From positions 10,610,501 through 10,674,500 of the forward strand of contig JAYKKI010000006.1 of NCBI GenBank assembly GCA_039881145.1: a stretch of DNA of 64,000 nucleotides, written 5' to 3'. The notes beneath the pieces were generated by a model that searched no databases, was not told where the DNA came from, and was given only the letters and a program-made list of their open reading frames with translations. Each line of letters begins with the position of its first letter. The stretch's first letter is position 1. Source of the stretch: Druceiella hillmani (Eukaryota > Arthropoda > Insecta > Lepidoptera > Hepialidae). The position numbers and the translations under genes are program-made. This document shows positions 46,861 through 59,138 of this stretch, piece by piece.

Positions 46861-47451
46861 AACGAAAAGATATGGCGAAGTTTCCCGAATGCCAGCCGAA
46901 TCGGATTTTCCGATTGACCCCTTTCTCGAAATCGGATTTACTTTTTGAATTGTACATTTTATCCTAGGTATACATGATGATCAGCAACTTCAAGAGTAGC
47001 ATTCCCAACAATCTATAACTTATGATAAATAAAGTAAATTCACTTCAAACGAAGTACGAAACCCTCGATGCGCCAGCCAGAACTTAACCGGTTATTTCCA
47101 CCAAGTTTACCGTCAAAATTATTTTTAAATATTTACCTATTTAGCAATCACAATATTTTTATTTTTTTTATTTTTTATAAATTGGCACTTGACGAGAAAT
47201 TAACTATGACAGACGATAGAATGACAAATGAAAACATTACGGGTCCTACGAAAACGTGTAAAGAAATGATGATATAATAAATAAAATTGGAAGTGAAAGA
47301 AAGCGTTATTCATACAATTAAAAAGTTTGAACACACAACAAATGTACAGCTATGCAAACTTAATTGCTTAAAATAAAAACGGTCGTGACAGATGTACTAT
47401 GAGAAAAATGCGAAAGGTCTCAACGAGAAGCAAACACGTGGAAAACTTCAT
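46861..47451. other. AT-rich noncoding DNA
   Basis: A 69-codon ORF (47,068-47,277) is unrecognised. Confidence 0.5.
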
Positions 47452-47676
47452 ATTATAATGACAAAGATGACTGTGTAATAGTAATGAAACTTCGTTACCT
47501 ATTCTAGCTTAGTGGCAGTGACTGTGATATCTTTATTAGGATAGTAATCAAACTTCGTCACCTGTTCTAGCCCAGTGGAAGAGGATTACAATGACAAAGA
47601 TGACTGTGATATAGTAATGAAACTTCGTTACCTATTCTAGTTCAGTGAAAGAGGATTATAATGATAAAGATGACTA
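47452..47676. repeat. 133-bp imperfect repeat
   Basis: ATGACAAAGATGACTGTG starts at 47,458 and 47,591, with a third partial unit from about 47,660. A CTTCGTTACCTATTCTAG motif recurs three times. Confidence 0.65.
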
Positions 47677-47939
47677 GAGGAGAAAACCTCGCAAGACTTT
47701 ATTGGATCTAATTTGTAATAAAGTAAAAGAATAATGCCAAGTGTTTAATATTAAAATAATATATGTTAAGAAATGTTTGATAACGAAGGAGACAATTAGG
47801 TGTTAGGGTCTACAACATTATTATCGCTAAACAAATGGGCCATTTTCAAAACAAATTCGATAAATTTCAGTTATTCTACAAAATGTTCGTTAGCAACTGA
47901 TGATGAAAGCGCGAGTTCGATAAATAATTTCTAATTTCA
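47677..47939. other. AT-rich noncoding DNA
   Basis: Nothing seen. Confidence 0.5.
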
Positions 47940-48130
47940 ATTTAACGAGCGTGACTCATGGCATCGGTTCCAGTCGGTACAGGCGCGTGACTCACGGCGA
48001 TAGCCCTGTTTGGCCCGTCGACCCGGCCGCGATAGACCGCGCCTCAGGAAATACGCGACAAATACGATATCAAACTTGCAGCCGTTGCAATTTGGCCTTG
48101 CCCACGTCTGACGAAGGCCAAATGGATGTT
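47940..48130. promoter_or_regulatory. GC-rich patch
   Basis: A block of CGTGACTC-CGGC and CGACCCGGCCGCGATAGACC type sequence in AT-rich DNA, with GTGACTCA-GGC duplicated near 47,950 and 47,987. Both strands are open for 60-84 codons, so composition rather than coding explains the ORFs. Confidence 0.25.
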
Positions 48131-48226
48131 TGACGACAACGAATTCTATTAAGGACAAATCGACTGTTGAAAGATAATTTGAAAACGCCATTGTTTACTA
48201 TTTCGTTCGTGCCGCGAGAAGTTCGA

Positions 48227-48360
48227 GTAAGCAATGCTAAATGTTGCTTATATACTTTTTTGACACATTTACTGGAAGTTAACAATTCGAATCGTAAGCA
48301 ATGCTAAATGTTGTTTCTACACTTTTTTGGTACATTTAGTGGAAGTTATTAAGAAATTGC
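48227..48360. repeat. 67-bp direct duplication
   Basis: GTAAGCAATGCTAAATGTTG starts at 48,227 and 48,294, each followed by an ACTTTTTTG-ACATTTA-TGGAAGTT block. Confidence 0.8.
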
Positions 48361-48547
48361 TACACCCCAACAGTGTAACCACATTTTAAACACGGCCAGG
48401 ACCATGAAGTTTCCAAACCCATTCAGAGTGTAATGAAGTCGGTTAAAATATTTTCTGTAGTAAAGGGTTGGGTTGAACTATTCTATAGAAATATATAACC
48501 ATCCATCTGAATGTTTGTTGATTCTGACGTCACGGCCTATTGGTTAT

Positions 48548-49207
48548 CTAGAGTTGCCAACATAGGGTTCGTGGAACAGAAGATACACAAAAATAACCCA
48601 ATTGACACCTCTCCATCACTCCTTGCATTGTAATTGCGGAAAAAAGTATCGCTAAGAGTGAAATTTGATTTCGCTGACTCTACTAAAGGCGAAATATTGA
48701 ACTTTTTTCCATAAACTATATTTATCCAGCATGATTGTAAAATTGTTAGGAATAAAATGAATAATGTCTAGAGTTACCAACAGAGGGGTCGTGGAACAGA
48801 AGATACACAAAATTAACCCAATTGACACCTCTCCATCACTCCTTGCATTGTAATTGCGGAAAAAAGTAACGCTAAGAGTGAAATTTGATTTCGCTGACTC
48901 TACTAAAGGCGAAATATTGAACTTTTTTGCATAAACTATATTTATCCAGCATAATTGTAAAATTGTTAGGAATAAAATGAATAATGTCTAGAGTTACCAA
49001 CAGAGGGGTCGTGGAACAGAAGATACACAAAATTAACCCAATTGACACCTCTCCATCACTCCTTGCATTGTAATTGCGGAAAAAAGTATCGCTAAGAGTG
49101 AAATTTGATTTCGCTGACTCTACTAAAGGCGAAATATTGAACTTTTTTCTATAAACTATATTTCTCCAGCATAATTGTAAAATTGTTAGGAATAAAATGA
49201 ATAATGC
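48548..49207. repeat. 220-bp tandem repeat, three copies
   Basis: Units begin CTAGAGTT-CCAACA at 48,548, 48,768 and 48,988, an exact 220-bp period. Units 2 and 3 differ by only a few substitutions; unit 1 is slightly more diverged at its start. No ORF. Confidence 0.95.
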
Positions 49208-49638
49208 ATTAATAAAAGTTATATATACTAAGTTAATAAAGAAAGAATATCGAAAAAAATGAATTTAAATTTACTATTTTCAATGATTCAAGCACAATCA
49301 CACAGACAAGCAGACACCAGACAGTCGGTAAAAAAGTTCTAAGGGACACTAGTAACGCATTAACAAATTTCTTTCTATTTTTCATTTATTATTGTTAAGT
49401 CACGTTTACGAAACATTAAGCTTCGAATTGATTGCGATGTATGTGTTACTTCTTCTCCCATCCCCTATAATTTTTTCAACCGTGGGTTCGAAAAATCAAA
49501 AAATATTCTAGATACTGGAATATTCAAAGAAAATTATTTCATTTAACTTGCGTCAACTATTTCAAGAGATTCATTTCATTTCAATATCATTACAAGAAAT
49601 GGCGAAAAAAGCATAAAGCGTATTTATAAAAATAAATT

Positions 49639-49680
49639 AAATTTTATAAAAAGGTAACAAACTACCTTTTTATAAAATTT
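49639..49680. repeat. Perfect 18-bp-stem hairpin
   Basis: The arms AAATTTTATAAAAAGGTA and TACCTTTTTATAAAATTT are exact reverse complements with a 6-base loop. It sits about 60 bp before the 177-bp array. Confidence 0.85.
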
Positions 49681-49744
49681 TTTGAAAAAAAAATGAAAAA
49701 TCGCTCTCCTCCGCCTTATTTCGAAAAAAATCTTAAAGAAAATT

Positions 49745-51190
49745 TGGAAAAAATGGTTTAATTTTTAGAACAAGATCTTTTTCAATCAAAAAGTTATATT
49801 AAAAGTTAATTAGTTGTAAAATTAACAGAGTTATAACTACTAATGTGTTTTATTCGATAATAAGGCACACACTGACGGATTTGCAAGAAGGTATAATAAT
49901 AAATATTTAAATATCATATTAAATATTTAAATATGGTATAATTTTTAGAAGATATTCTCCAACCAAAAAGTTATATTAAAAGTTAATTGGTTGTAAAATT
50001 AACAGAGTTATAACTACTAATGTGTTTTATTCGATAATAAGGCACACACTGGCGGATTTGCAAGAAGGTATAATAATAAATATTTAAATATCATAATAAA
50101 TATTTAAATATGGTATAATTTTTAGAAGATATTCTCCAACCAAAAAATTATATTAAAAGTTAATTGGTTGTAAAATTAACAGAGTTATAACTACTAATGT
50201 GTTTTATTCGATAATAAGGCACACACTGGCGGATTTGCAAGAAGGTATAATAATAAATATTTAAATATCATAATAAATATTTAAATATGGTATGATTTTT
50301 AGAAGATATTCTCCAACCAAAAAGTTATATTAAAAGTTAATTGGTTGTAAAATTAACAGAGTTATAACTACTAATGTGTTTTATTCGATAATAAGGCACA
50401 CACTGGCGGATTTGCAAGAAGGTATAATAATAAATATTTAAATATCATAATAAATATTTAAATATGGTATGATTTTTAGAAGATATTCTCCAACCAAAAA
50501 GTTATATTAAAAGTTAATTGGTTGTAAAATTAACAGAGTTATAACTACTAATGTGTTTTATTCGATAATAAGGCACACACTGGCGGATGTGCAAGAAGGT
50601 ATAATAATAAATATATCATAATAAATATTCAATTATGGTATAATTTTTAGAAGATCTTCTCCAACCAAAAAGTTATATTAAAAGTTAATTAGTTGTAAAA
50701 TTTATCGAATTATAACTACTACTATCCCCAAAGCACGCGCTATTCGATAATAAGAAGATACACACTCGCGGGTGTGCAATAAAGTTTTAGATTATGATCA
50801 TAATAAATATTTAAATATGGCATCATTTTTAAAAGAAGATCTTCTCCAGCCAAAAATTTTTATTAAAAGATAATTAGTTGTAAAATTAATTGAATTATAA
50901 CTACTACTATCCCCAAAGCACGCGGCTGGCGCGCTATTCGATAATAAGACGCAACACACTCGCGGGTGTGCAATCAAGTTTTAGATTATGATCCTAATAA
51001 ATATTTTAATATGGCATAATTTTTAGAAAAGATCTTCTCCAGCCAAAAAATTATATTAAAAGTTTATTAGTTGTAAAATTAACCGAGTTATAACTACTAC
51101 CGTCCTAAAAACACGCGACTGGCGTTCTAGTCGACAATAAAGCACATATTTGCGTGTATGCAATAAAGTAGCGTAATGCATTTTTATTTA
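49745..51190. repeat. 177-bp satellite array, eight units
   Basis: The marker TTATATTAAAAG starts near 49,794, 49,971, 50,148, 50,325, 50,502, 50,673, 50,858 and 51,051. The first four steps are exactly 177 bp; the last three are 171, about 185 and about 193. Units 2-5 are almost identical, while units 6-8 gain indels and substitutions (for example CACGCG insertions), a typical decaying array edge. Each unit contains paired AATAAATATTTAAATAT blocks. Confidence 0.95.
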
Positions 51191-52479
51191 AATATAAATT
51201 ACAACCGAAGTACTAACTGTAGCAACAAACTCAAGATTGATATAAATTCATCATATTAAAATAGAATCCAAAAAATAGGTTCTTTCATATTTTAATTTTT
51301 TTCAATTTTTTATGAAGGTAACAGCACGGTTTATACAAACGCTGTACACTGATGTGGCCTTCACGCACATAACCTTCGATGTATCATTGTGTAATGATAC
51401 GGGACACCAATCATGCAATTTGGACTTTCTAAGCTTAATGTCCTATTAACATAATAAATAAATTATATCTCAGTTTTTTTCATAGATAATAATACAATAA
51501 CAAAAACTGCATTGAAATTTACTCTAGTTTTTGTGATAAGAGTAGAAATTAATAAATTTGATATTATTTGTCAATTTTTCAATGTTACACCGATATGATA
51601 CGAACCTAAGTTTAATTGAGGATCTTAAACTGTACAATATTGAGCACGCAATCGAAATGCCCCGGCACCTTTTGCGTGATATACGTTTCACGTTCATTAC
51701 ACAAAAAAATACTGGAAGTCATACACTTTTTATCTAATATTTCTGTAATTTACTTTCTACCTTTACTGTTTTATTGAAAGCTTTTGTTTAACTTGCTTTG
51801 TTGTTTTGTTGTCTGTCTGTCTGCTAGAAGTGTTGTAATAGATATTTCGCTCACTTCCCGATGGGTTAGAACCCAAACTTACATACATATTTGTTTTTGA
51901 TGACAACACGTTGTGATGATAACAATAGAGTCAGGATCTGATCTGGAAATGGAAGGTAGGCAAAGGATCTTTTTCCATCCATCGTACGTATGGCACAGAA
52001 GCTTTTTCGAAATACAAAATTTTTTCTTAAATATTTTACTTATTATAAGCACGTATTTTGGCAGTTTTCATTCTAGAAGAATGTTAATGGAAGCTGTCAC
52101 TGCGTGTAGAAATGAGGAATGCGAATAGATTCTGTGAATATAGATCTAGTTTATGGAAACATACCTGTAAATCTAGACGTTAGGTACATATTTAGAGCTT
52201 CTAAAAATTTCAGAGCACAATTTTAAAAACAATTTATTACATGTTTTAGTTATTCTAGTGAATTAAATTAAAAAATATTCTATGTCAGCTTCTGCTCGCA
52301 GCTTCTTTCACATGGACTTTAGTAATGTAGCCTGTGTGTCAATTCAGCCGCTAATATAAATCTGTCCTATTTTTTTTTTCAAAATCCCTTCGCTTTCAGT
52401 AGCTACATCGCGATCCAATTAACGACAGAAAATTTTGTATGCCATCCTACGGGAGCCGCGCTCGAATTGGGAACTTCAG
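51191..52479. other. AT-rich noncoding DNA
   Basis: A perfect 8-bp stem (GTATCATT / AATGATAC) lies near 51,380. A 71-codon ORF (51,913-52,128) is unrecognised. Confidence 0.45.
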
Positions 52480-53510
52480 TATACAGAGAACGAATTAACA
52501 CACGTTAAAATCAAACTTACAGCATTTCCTTACAGATAATACTACATTATCAAGTAGAACCTAACGAACATCATAAAGTATTGAATACACAATACGAATT
52601 AATACATGCTAAAATCTAACATACAGCATTTTCTTACAGACAATTCTACGTGATCAAGTAGGAATCTAACGAATATCATAAAATAATGAATACACAGTAC
52701 GAATTATAATACATGCTAATATCTAACGTACAGCATTTCCTTAGAGACAATTCTACGTGATCAAGTAGGAATCTAACGAATATCATAAAATAATGAATAC
52801 ACAGTACGAATTATAATACATGCTAATATCTAACGTACAGCATTTCCTTAGAGACAATTCTACGTGATCAAGTAGGACACTAATGAACATCATAAAAGAC
52901 TGAATACACTGTACGAATTAATACATTCTAAAAGAAAACTGAGAATATTACCTTACAGATAAATACTACGTGATCAAGTAGAAACCTAACGAACCTCATA
53001 AAAGATCGGATACACAGTACGAATTAATATAGTTACAACATTTCCTTACAGACAATACTATATGATCAAGTAGGAAACTAAACAACCGTCATATAATATT
53101 GAATACACAGTAGGAATCAATACATGCTAAAATCTAACGTACAGCATTTCCTTACAGACAATTCTACGTGATCAAGTAGGACACTAACGAAGATCATAAA
53201 AGACTGAATACAATGTACGAATTCATACATGCTACAATAAAACTTAGAGTATTTCCTTGCAGATAAATACTACGTGATACAGTTGAAACCTAACGAACCT
53301 CATAAAAGATTAGATACACAGTCGAATTAATATACTTACAACATTTCCTTACAGACAGTACTATATTATCAAGTAGGAACCTAACGAACATCATTAAAGA
53401 TTGAATACACAGTACGAATTAATAAATTGTCAAATCAACTTACAGCATTTTCTCGCAGACAATATTACGTGATCAAGTAGGAACCTAACGACCATAATAC
53501 AAGATTGATC
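52480..53510. repeat. 105/92-bp satellite with trimer higher-order repeat
   Basis: The marker CAAGTAG (one copy mutated) falls near 52,551, 52,655, 52,762, 52,869, 52,975, 53,067, 53,173, 53,279, 53,370 and 53,474. Steps are 104, 107, 107, 106, 92, 106, 106, 91 and 104. From 52,869 on, three unit types alternate: one with GATAAATACTACGTGAT, one short 92-bp unit, and one standard unit. This gives a period of about 303 bp (304, 303 and 301 between equivalents). Confidence 0.9.
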
Positions 53511-53519
53511 TTGTTCCCC

Positions 53520-54040
53520 GGGAATTCTGTACATAAGATTTCCGGATTCTATGTGTTAATCCGAGCTATAATATATTCTTATCCCAAATTCCTTTAGATC
53601 TGTTAAGCTATAACGGAGCCATAGAGTAACAAACATCCATTAATCCAAACTTTGACATTTATAATATTAGTTAAGATGATATGGGACATTTCGAACTCGT
53701 ACGACGACTGGTTCATTCCATGATTTCAAAAAAAGCTCGTGCTAGTCACATTTCAAACCTGGTAGTACTTAGACTTCCAACGACTACATATATGACATGC
53801 AAGCACTGTGGGGGCGTGCCAGTAAGAGGAAAAAGTGATAAGGCTACGCAACACTCTTCACCGAACATCGTTTCCGGGAAGTTTCGTGACGTATCACGTT
53901 TAGTTTTTAAACAGGCGACAATGTAGGTGAGAACTGTACGATAAATTAATAAAGGTCGTACAGAAAATGCGTGATGGTCATACAATAAAATAAAATGCAG
54001 ATAAATCTGCATTTTTCAAAGCAATTAAGTCTTTTATATT
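53520..54040. other. Noncoding DNA
   Basis: An 81-codon plus-strand ORF (53,681-53,926) and an opposed 88-codon ORF overlap. Neither is recognised. Confidence 0.4.
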
Positions 54041-54237
54041 TATGTAAAACGCAACGTTTGTCTATTTGTCTTTCTATCTATTCTCTTACAACTTGAGTGA
54101 TTCAAATCAGGAAACTATGGAAAGAAAATGCATCTAAGAAAAGATTAAGGAATTATCGTCATATAATTTCCTAATATTTTCTACTCATCCTGATACTCAA
54201 AATTATCTTTATAAATAATAGATACGTTTTTAAATAT

Positions 54238-54396
54238 TGAATGTATTTGGCGTTAATTTTGATGAAATGCATTATTCACAATTAAATGAAACTACGTGAT
54301 GTAGTATTATTTCTACTTTCTTTAAGTTCTTTACCACGACCATGTTTCGTTGTATTACAACATCTTCAGGTGGGCTATTAGCAAATATCTTTGCTA
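54238..54396 (+). repeat. Dispersed repeat, family B, copy 3 (left arm)
   Basis: Highly similar to 44,425-44,595. It lies in inverted orientation to 54,765-54,905, so the pair can form a foldback with arms of about 150 bp and a spacer of about 370 bp. Confidence 0.8.
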
Positions 54397-54760
54397 ACCG
54401 GGGAACTTGCAATACTTTCTTATAATTTTTTGTTAAATTTAAGATATTTTTACACCTAGGAAAAATATATTAAATAATATATTCACATGGTGAAAATTAA
54501 TATTGATATTTGTAAATAGTTTCCTAAAAATACTGTCTAACTTTAAATGTTTACACAAGTGTGTATGAAACACACACAGCACAATTTCTATTCGTACTGT
54601 TGGTACCAGATTTAATTGTTCTGTGCGTGTGTTTTAAATCCCATAAAAATAAACTCTTCGCCATTCTATTCTTTCATATGAAAAGTTCTATTATGAAAAA
54701 AATCGGGCATGTAGTTATTTACGCCCGTTAGAAGTTATACTTCTTTGGCATAATATAAGA

Positions 54761-54829
54761 ATTACAACATCTTCAAGTGGGCTATTAGCAAAGTAAAATC
54801 TTTGCTAATAGCCCACCTGAAGATGTAAT
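54761..54829. repeat. Hairpin inside family B copy 4
   Basis: CTTCAAGTGGGCTATTAGCA and its reverse complement flank a 6-base spacer. The stem is about 30 bp with one mismatch and a 3-base bulge. The right arm continues into the inverted family B copy. Confidence 0.85.
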
Positions 54830-54905
54830 ACAACGAAATCTAGGTCGTAGTAAAGAACTTAAAGAGAGTAGAAATAATACTACATCACGTAGTTTCATTT
54901 AATTG
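54765..54905 (-). repeat. Dispersed repeat, family B, copy 4 (right arm)
   Basis: Carries GAAATCTAGGTCGTAGTAAA, GAACTTAAAGAGAGTAGAAA and TACTACATCACGTAGTTTCA, the reverse complement of the left arm at 54,238. Confidence 0.8.
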
Positions 54906-56190
54906 TGGAGATACGTTTTTGTTACACTCTGTATATATGTACACGTAAATTTAACCAAGAACGCGTCTATGATATGTAATTTAACCAAGAACTCGTCGCG
55001 TATATATAAACTGAGTATATTCCAAGCTTGTTTCTATAAAAAATATTAAACTTTTTTTTCGTTGAAATGGCAACTTTAACAGAGATTTAATCAGAAACCG
55101 TTGATAATTATCCTACAACTACTTAGTATTTTCTTAACAGTTTTATGCGCATAATCACCTGTATGAATAACAGATATACTCTTTGTTACATGCTGTATGT
55201 ATTAATGGTTACAAGCAGGATATAATTGAGTATACAACATAGCGGTTTTATTGTTTCTACATCGACTTCTAGTAAATCGTAATGTTGACTTTTTAAATAA
55301 AGTCATTATAAGTGCATTTGAAGTAACCAAAAATAATCATAAAAGAAATCCTACATTTCCGGTATAGCACTTTCACCTCATATCTCTGTTTACTATTTTT
55401 ACCTTAGACACCGTCACGATCTCCTTGTTAAGCCATTATTACTGTTTAGCATACACTTTATGGGTGCGATGGTAAAGAGTTCTATGGTAAAAAAGCTATA
55501 AATGATGATGGTAAAAAGCTACCAAGTTCTATATGCCTGTCTTATAAAGTGCGGTATTTAAATGAAAATATTATATTAAAATAGCTTTTTTGGATATAAT
55601 GAAACTGTATGAAATGTGTGTATATTTTTTACATCCTGTCAGAATATATGGAATAGTATGGGTTTCAGACTACGACAAAATATTCAAGTTGAGATCGCAT
55701 AAGAACTGTGTAGAGGATACGATACGTTCTCATTTGCTTGAACGGTTTTATAGTTCTGAAAACAAGAATCACAACCTGTTTAACATGAATATTAATTTGC
55801 TCTCATACATCACATCAAGATCCCGTATACAATGAATAACCTCAAAAGAATGACCAAAAAAGTTATAAATATAAGAATCGTTTGTTTACTTTTAAGGAAA
55901 AATGATCGATTTACATTGACTGGTTTAATCATATCTTGTTCTAGTAACACTGACTGTTATTTAATCATATCTTCTTTAGTCTACGACATGCATCCAGTCT
56001 AGTAAAAATTTTCTTTTAGTTTTCATGATGAGTAAAATCTTTTATTTTCGAGAAAACCTTGAGGTGATGAATTTTCTCAACAGATAATGGAAACAGATAA
56101 GGTGATGAATTTTCCCAACATTTTCTCAACAGATAACTCTTCGTGCTGGTATTAGTTTTGTAATCAAGCATGTTCAAGTCAAGGCTGTAT
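54906..56190. other. AT-rich noncoding DNA
   Basis: An 81-codon ORF (55,590-55,835) is unrecognised. Near 56,062-56,145 the phrase AGGTGATGAATTTTC is duplicated. Confidence 0.45.
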
Positions 56191-56194
56191 TTAG

Positions 56195-56345
56195 GGTTCC
56201 GTACCTCAAAAGGAAAAATTTAACCATCATAAGACAAATCGTGTTCCGTCTGTCCGTCCGTCACAGTTTTTCTCAGGAAACGCGTGAGGTAAAACTTGAA
56301 ATTTGCCATAGTAATAGATCGTATTAACATACATTATTTGGGATA
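56195..56345 (-). repeat. Dispersed repeat, family C, copy 4
   Basis: Starts GGGTTCCGTACCTCAAAAGG, then TCCGTCTGTCCGTCCGTC and TTTCTCAGGAAACGCGTGAG. The best-preserved end of the family in this window. Confidence 0.65.
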
Positions 56346-57180
56346 GCTAACACTTTAAATATTTAAATGATAACTTTATAATCACCAATAAAGTACTAAT
56401 TTGGAATTTTAAATGGCATGCCTTCAGAAACATGAAAAATAAACAAAAAGTGCATTCGATGTACCCTCCCCTTCTTTATTTCCAAAACTGATTAATAAAA
56501 AATTAAGAAAAAAAATGTGTTGGTGGAACCTGACTAACTACAGCGATTATCCTATATCTTACAGTTTTTAAGAAATCCAAGATATTCATACACAACTCTT
56601 GTATGTACCTTAAGTATATACGAAACCCTCATTGTCGGAGTTGTACTCTTAATTGGCAGATTTTTTTCATTTAACGTGGCGCAAGCACCAACAATAATTT
56701 TACGGTGTCATCTCTATAGTGCATAAATGAGCTTACGTCTCTCACAACTAGACCTGAACGATTGTATAATGGGCGTGTGTGTTCTTCGGGTAGCTCCCGA
56801 AATATCATATTAATTTAATAATGATAACACATATTTTTCAAATTTCAAATAGTTCAGTTTCTGTGGATTTTTAATAAGCTTAAACCAGAAATTATAGGAA
56901 TATATATTTCCCACTGCTTTTTCACGCAAATGAAGCTATAGCCAGCTTCATTTGGGCTAATATTAAGAAATGCGAAAGTATTTAACATAATAATATACAT
57001 CACGTAATAGTTATAAATAACTTATTATGATCGACATGTATTTGTCATAGTTTTAAGCAGTTACTTTTTCTATACATGTAATTATTTAACCAAATTTTCG
57101 TTTCATTTAATTAAAACCGACTTAATAATTCTAAATCTGCAACAATTGTTTTTAACCGTAAACTAACAAATCGATTCCTT
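56346..57180. other. AT-rich noncoding DNA
   Basis: Nothing recognised. Confidence 0.5.
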
Positions 57181-57182
57181 AT

Positions 57183-57230
57183 TTTTTTACCAACATTTTT
57201 GATATTTATACCAAAAATGTTAGTAAAAAA
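57183..57230. repeat. Hairpin 1 of an adjacent pair
   Basis: TTTTTTACCAACATTTTTG pairs with CAAAAATGTTAGTAAAAAA over 19 bp with one mismatch and a loop of about 10 bases. Confidence 0.8.
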
Positions 57231-57275
57231 TTAAGGTACTGTGAATAACATAAACAGAGTTATTCAGTACCTTAA
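57231..57275. repeat. Hairpin 2 of an adjacent pair
   Basis: TTAAGGTACTGTGAATAAC pairs with GTTATTCAGTACCTTAA over 17 bp with a 2-base bulge and a 9-base loop. It starts at the base after hairpin 1. Confidence 0.8.
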
Positions 57276-57544
57276 ATTAAAAGAGCTGAAACACTATTAC
57301 TTTAAAGTAATGTTTGTAGCCTTTGAAAACTGGATAGACTATTTATTACCACTTCTACGCGAGGTAGGTACCACTCTTTTCTGGGAGACATGTCCCTGAC
57401 ACGTCCCTCTAACTTAGTAATTACATTAAGATTACTTTAAAAACTCTTAACTTTGATGAATAGAGGAATTTTGGACAATACGAAAAATATATTCTTGTAC
57501 TAATCTGTTGACAGAAAATTTTGTATTTGCTTTATATTTACTAA

Positions 57545-58200
57545 TAGCTTTTCGCCCGCGGCTTCGCTCGCATAGACTATTCTTTTTTTAAACTTCGATC
57601 TAATTTTCAACTTTCAGTCGAGCTGGCCACACGCAAAATTAAGGCGCGGTGACAGTTTCGTGTTAAGAAAACATGTGAAACAAATACGATCTCGCAACTA
57701 TTACAAATCGAACTAATACAAATTACTATAAACTCTTTTTCACCCACTTAGAGGTTAAATCTCGGAAAACTCTGAAATACGTTTTTCATTATTTATACTG
57801 AAAAACATTAATACCAAGTGTCGCGTAAAAATTTACAACAGTAATATTTTTTCTGTAGAAACTTAGGCACTATTTTTCACCCTCTTAGGGGTTGAATCTC
57901 GGAAAATGCTTAAATACCTTTACATTTAATCTTAAATACGTGTTTTATTAATTGTGTTGAAGACCATTAACACCAAAGCTTTATGTAAAAATTTACAATA
58001 GAAATATTTTTCCTATACAAATTTTATCACCTCTTTTCATCTCCCTTAGGGGATAAATTTCGAAAATCCCTACTTAAACGATGCCTCCATTATAAAACCA
58101 ACACCCTCTCTATATTTCAAATTTTTATCATTAGCTGTTTGGGCTGGGCGTTGATATGTCAGACAATCGGAAAATTGCCTTTTGCATATTTAGATGAATA
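57545..58200 (+). repeat. Dispersed retroelement-like repeat starting GCTTTTCGCCCGCGG
   Basis: The start TAGCTTTTCGCCCGCGGCTT is a very common lepidopteran repeat start. Inside are three spaced variants of a TTTCACCC-CTTAGGGGTTGAAT-TCGGAAAA block (about 57,740, 57,877 and 58,035). It ends near GTCAGACAATCGG. No ORF remains. Confidence 0.6.
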
Positions 58201-59138
58201 ATGTGGTTTTATATATTTAGATGAATAATATGGTTGGTTGGTTGTGTGGTCAACTTATGTAAAATGAAAGACAATAAAATTGAAGTTAAAAATAAAAAAA
58301 TAGCAAAAGAATACGCTTTTGAATGCTTTATTCAGATACAATATAACGAAAAGTAGCAAGCACCTCTGTTAAAATAACAACCTATATAGGTAATCCGTAA
58401 CGTTCATGATTTAGATTCTCATTACTTTGGCTAATATTTACCTACATTTTCACCAGAGAGCAGTGGTAAAGAAGCCAGCAAGACATCTCATTACAATATG
58501 ACATGCCTCTCAATAATTTCCACAGGTTTTGGTTAAATTGTTACAGCAAGAATAACTTTTTCGGATTACTCTTGAAATTATAAGATGAAAAGAATCTATA
58601 ATTTTTATTTGAGGCTTTATTGCGCCGAAATCATTTATTTTCCAATAAAAACATATTTATTCAGTTTTAATATTTTCTTAATTATGATTACCCTTAAACG
58701 GTTACTGCTATAAACAGAACCTCTATAAAAGAAAAAAAAGAACACTGAATTACGAATATTTTTTTTCTGAATTACCGATAAAGATTTTTTTTCCTTGAAA
58801 TACATACCCTTGAATATTCATACCGCTCAATATTGAAAGCCGAATAAGGTGTTCGCAGCGTCGCTTTATTACTTTGTTGATGCGTGGCTCCCACTGTGCG
58901 TGCACTGCATGATATTTAACCCTTGCATTAAAATTATAATAGTGTATATCGAAAATAGGATGAGATATGATAAAAAAGTATTGTGCACAATCATCTCAAT
59001 TTGTACTCAGGAACCGATAGAAGACGGCTTGTTAAACTAGTTTAAAACCTATGTGTATAGATACATTTCATAAAAGAATGTAAACGTAAAATGTATATAC
59101 ATTTAAAATATTTTGGAAAAAATGTGCTCCAAAGACTA
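58201..59138. other. AT-rich noncoding DNA
   Basis: A duplicated ATATTTAGATGAATAAT motif near 58,186-58,232. A 63-codon ORF (58,849-59,040) is unrecognised. Confidence 0.45.

Noticed and set aside
46572..46967. 131-codon plus-strand ORF
   Set aside because: It is antisense to the minus-strand retrotransposon remnant, whose conserved motifs identify the true strand.
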